Part shown: piece by piece, positions 5,213 to 5,869 of the stretch | Layout of the letters: every line of letters begins with the position of its first letter | How positions within the stretch are numbered: position 1 is the stretch's first letter | NCBI GenBank assembly: GCA_030601665.1 | Contig: JAUWBP010000057.1 | Location: forward strand, 1 to 5,869 | DNA length: 5,869 nt | Direction: 5' to 3' | Source of the DNA: Hadesarchaea archaeon | GTDB taxonomy: Archaea > Hadarchaeota > Hadarchaeia > Hadarchaeales > Hadarchaeaceae | Notes under the pieces: model-generated | What the model was told of the DNA's origin: nothing | The model's database searches: none | Seen by the model: only the letters and a program-made list of their open reading frames with translations | Program-made: the position numbers and the translations under genes

Positions 5213-5869
5213 AAATGAAGATAGGGTTTGAGGTTCACGAACAACTTGCAACCAAACGCAAAATCTGCTGCGATTGCCCAACCAATTACAGAGATGCTCC
5301 ACCAAACACAAATGTATGTCCGATATGCACGGCCATGCCTGGTGCCAAGCCGATGCCACCAAATGAAAGGGCGGTTGATGCAGTAATCGAGATTGCGCTG
5401 ATGCTTGGCTGCGACATCGTGATTGACCAACCGATTTACATCCAACGCAAGCACTACGATTATCCCGACCTACCCGCTGGCTATCAACACTCGAGCACAC
5501 CAATCGGCGTAAACGGTGGGCTCGTGGGCGTCAAGATTCGCGAGGTACATCTCGAGGAGGACCCTGGAACATATGACCCAGTTGCGGGCACCGTGGATTT
5601 CAACCGCTGTGGGATACCGCTCGTGGAAATAGTTACGGAACCAGATATGCACTCGCCCGAGGAGGCCCGTAGATTCATGAAACAGTTGATGCTTGTGCTC
5701 GATTATTCAGGCAAATTCAGGCCGGAACCGGGCACGCTGCGCGCAGACACCAACATCTCTATTGAAGGAGGAACGCGCGTCGAAATAAAAAATATCAATT
5801 CGACCAAGGGAGCCTACCACGCAATCAAGTTTGAGGTCATGCGACAGAAAGGTTTGATCGACCGCGGGG
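5209..5869 (+). CDS. gatB: Asp/Glu-tRNA amidotransferase subunit B (3' end outside window)
   Basis: An open frame of 220 codons plus one base runs off the window, so this is the N-terminal part of a protein usually around 450-480 aa. GatB binds the mischarged tRNA, activates the Asp or Glu side chain with ATP and amidates it with ammonia from GatA. Visible features are the opening KIGFEVHEQL (4-13), a probable zinc site at Cys21, Cys23, Cys37 and Cys40, RKHYDYPDLP (80-89), HLEEDPG (114-120) with catalytic-site acidic residues, VDFNR (129-133), EIVTEPD (140-146), TLRADTNISI (176-185) and VEIKN (191-195). GatE, the paralogue in archaeal GatDE, has a similar opening, but TLRADTN with VEIKN and the gatC-gatA context point to GatB. 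The start overlaps the gatA stop as ATGA. The C-terminal tRNA-binding tail domain is not in the window. Confidence 0.95.
   Translation, partial: MKMKIGFEVHEQLATKRKICCDCPTNYRDAPPNTNVCPICTAMPGAKPMPPNERAVDAVIEIALMLGCDIVIDQPIYIQRKHYDYPDLPAGYQHSSTPIGVNGGLVGVKIREVHLEEDPGTYDPVAGTVDFNRCGIPLVEIVTEPDMHSPEEARRFMKQLMLVLDYSGKFRPEPGTLRADTNISIEGGTRVEIKNINSTKGAYHAIKFEVMRQKGLIDRG

Noticed and set aside
5056..5678. Overlapping minus-strand frames at the right end (5056-5454, 5066-5503, 5470-5652).
   Set aside because: They lie opposite the end of gatA and the strongly conserved start of gatB, and their translations resemble no known protein.
5209..5869. Reading the truncated gene as gatE of the GatDE amidotransferase, because of its EVHEQL opening.
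   Set aside because: The TLRADTN and VEIKN motifs and the directly preceding gatC and gatA indicate archaeal GatB.
1..5869. CRISPR arrays, insertion sequences, terminal repeats or defence genes.
   Set aside because: No regularly spaced repeats, transposase motifs or inverted-repeat ends were seen on reading the window.

Overview
The window reads as ordinary archaeal chromosome. It holds one tRNA gene, four recognisable conserved genes, one truncated conserved gene and two small unrecognised membrane-protein genes. The archaeal assignment rests on several signs. The GatB sequence is of the archaeal kind (RKHYDYPDLP, HLEEDPG and TLRADTN motifs, with a CxC...CxxC zinc site). GatC is short and ends in an archaeal-style V-x-V-A-R-W tail. 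The tRNA has no encoded CCA. Candidate TATA boxes lie about 25-30 nt upstream of start codons that lack a Shine-Dalgarno (SD) sequence, the pattern of leaderless archaeal mRNAs. I cannot name the lineage.

Layout from left to right. A tRNA-Arg(UCU) gene (8-81, minus) and a sugar-phosphate mutase gene of the GlmM/PMM/PGM family (138-1496, plus) diverge from a 56-bp spacer with one near-symmetric TATA-like element. The mutase gene converges on a minus-strand group that reads right to left: amrS (2468-3511), a signal-anchored protein with an external domain (1976-2431), and a four-helix membrane protein (1534-1926, perhaps starting further upstream). The two small genes are clearly AT-richer than the rest: hand-counted 60-base lines give about 35-40% G+C, against about 63% in a mutase line. 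From a 91-bp divergent promoter region (3512-3602), gatC-gatA-gatB runs on the plus strand, and gatB leaves the window after 220 codons.

The genes work together as follows. GatCAB is the tRNA-dependent amidotransferase that converts mischarged Asp-tRNA(Asn) and/or Glu-tRNA(Gln) to the correct amide form; in archaea, which normally carry GatDE for glutamine, its main job is usually Asn-tRNA. The mutase most likely feeds UDP-GlcNAc or other nucleotide-sugar synthesis. AmrS is the radical SAM member of the AmmeMemoRadiSam gene set; its AMMECR1 and Memo partners are not in this window. The gat operon shows the mixed archaeal translation strategy: an apparently leaderless first gene, then internal genes with strong SD sites and overlapping ends.

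I see no CRISPR array, insertion sequence, rRNA or defence system. The least explained part is the AT-rich membrane-gene pair at 1534-2431, including a possible non-AUG start.
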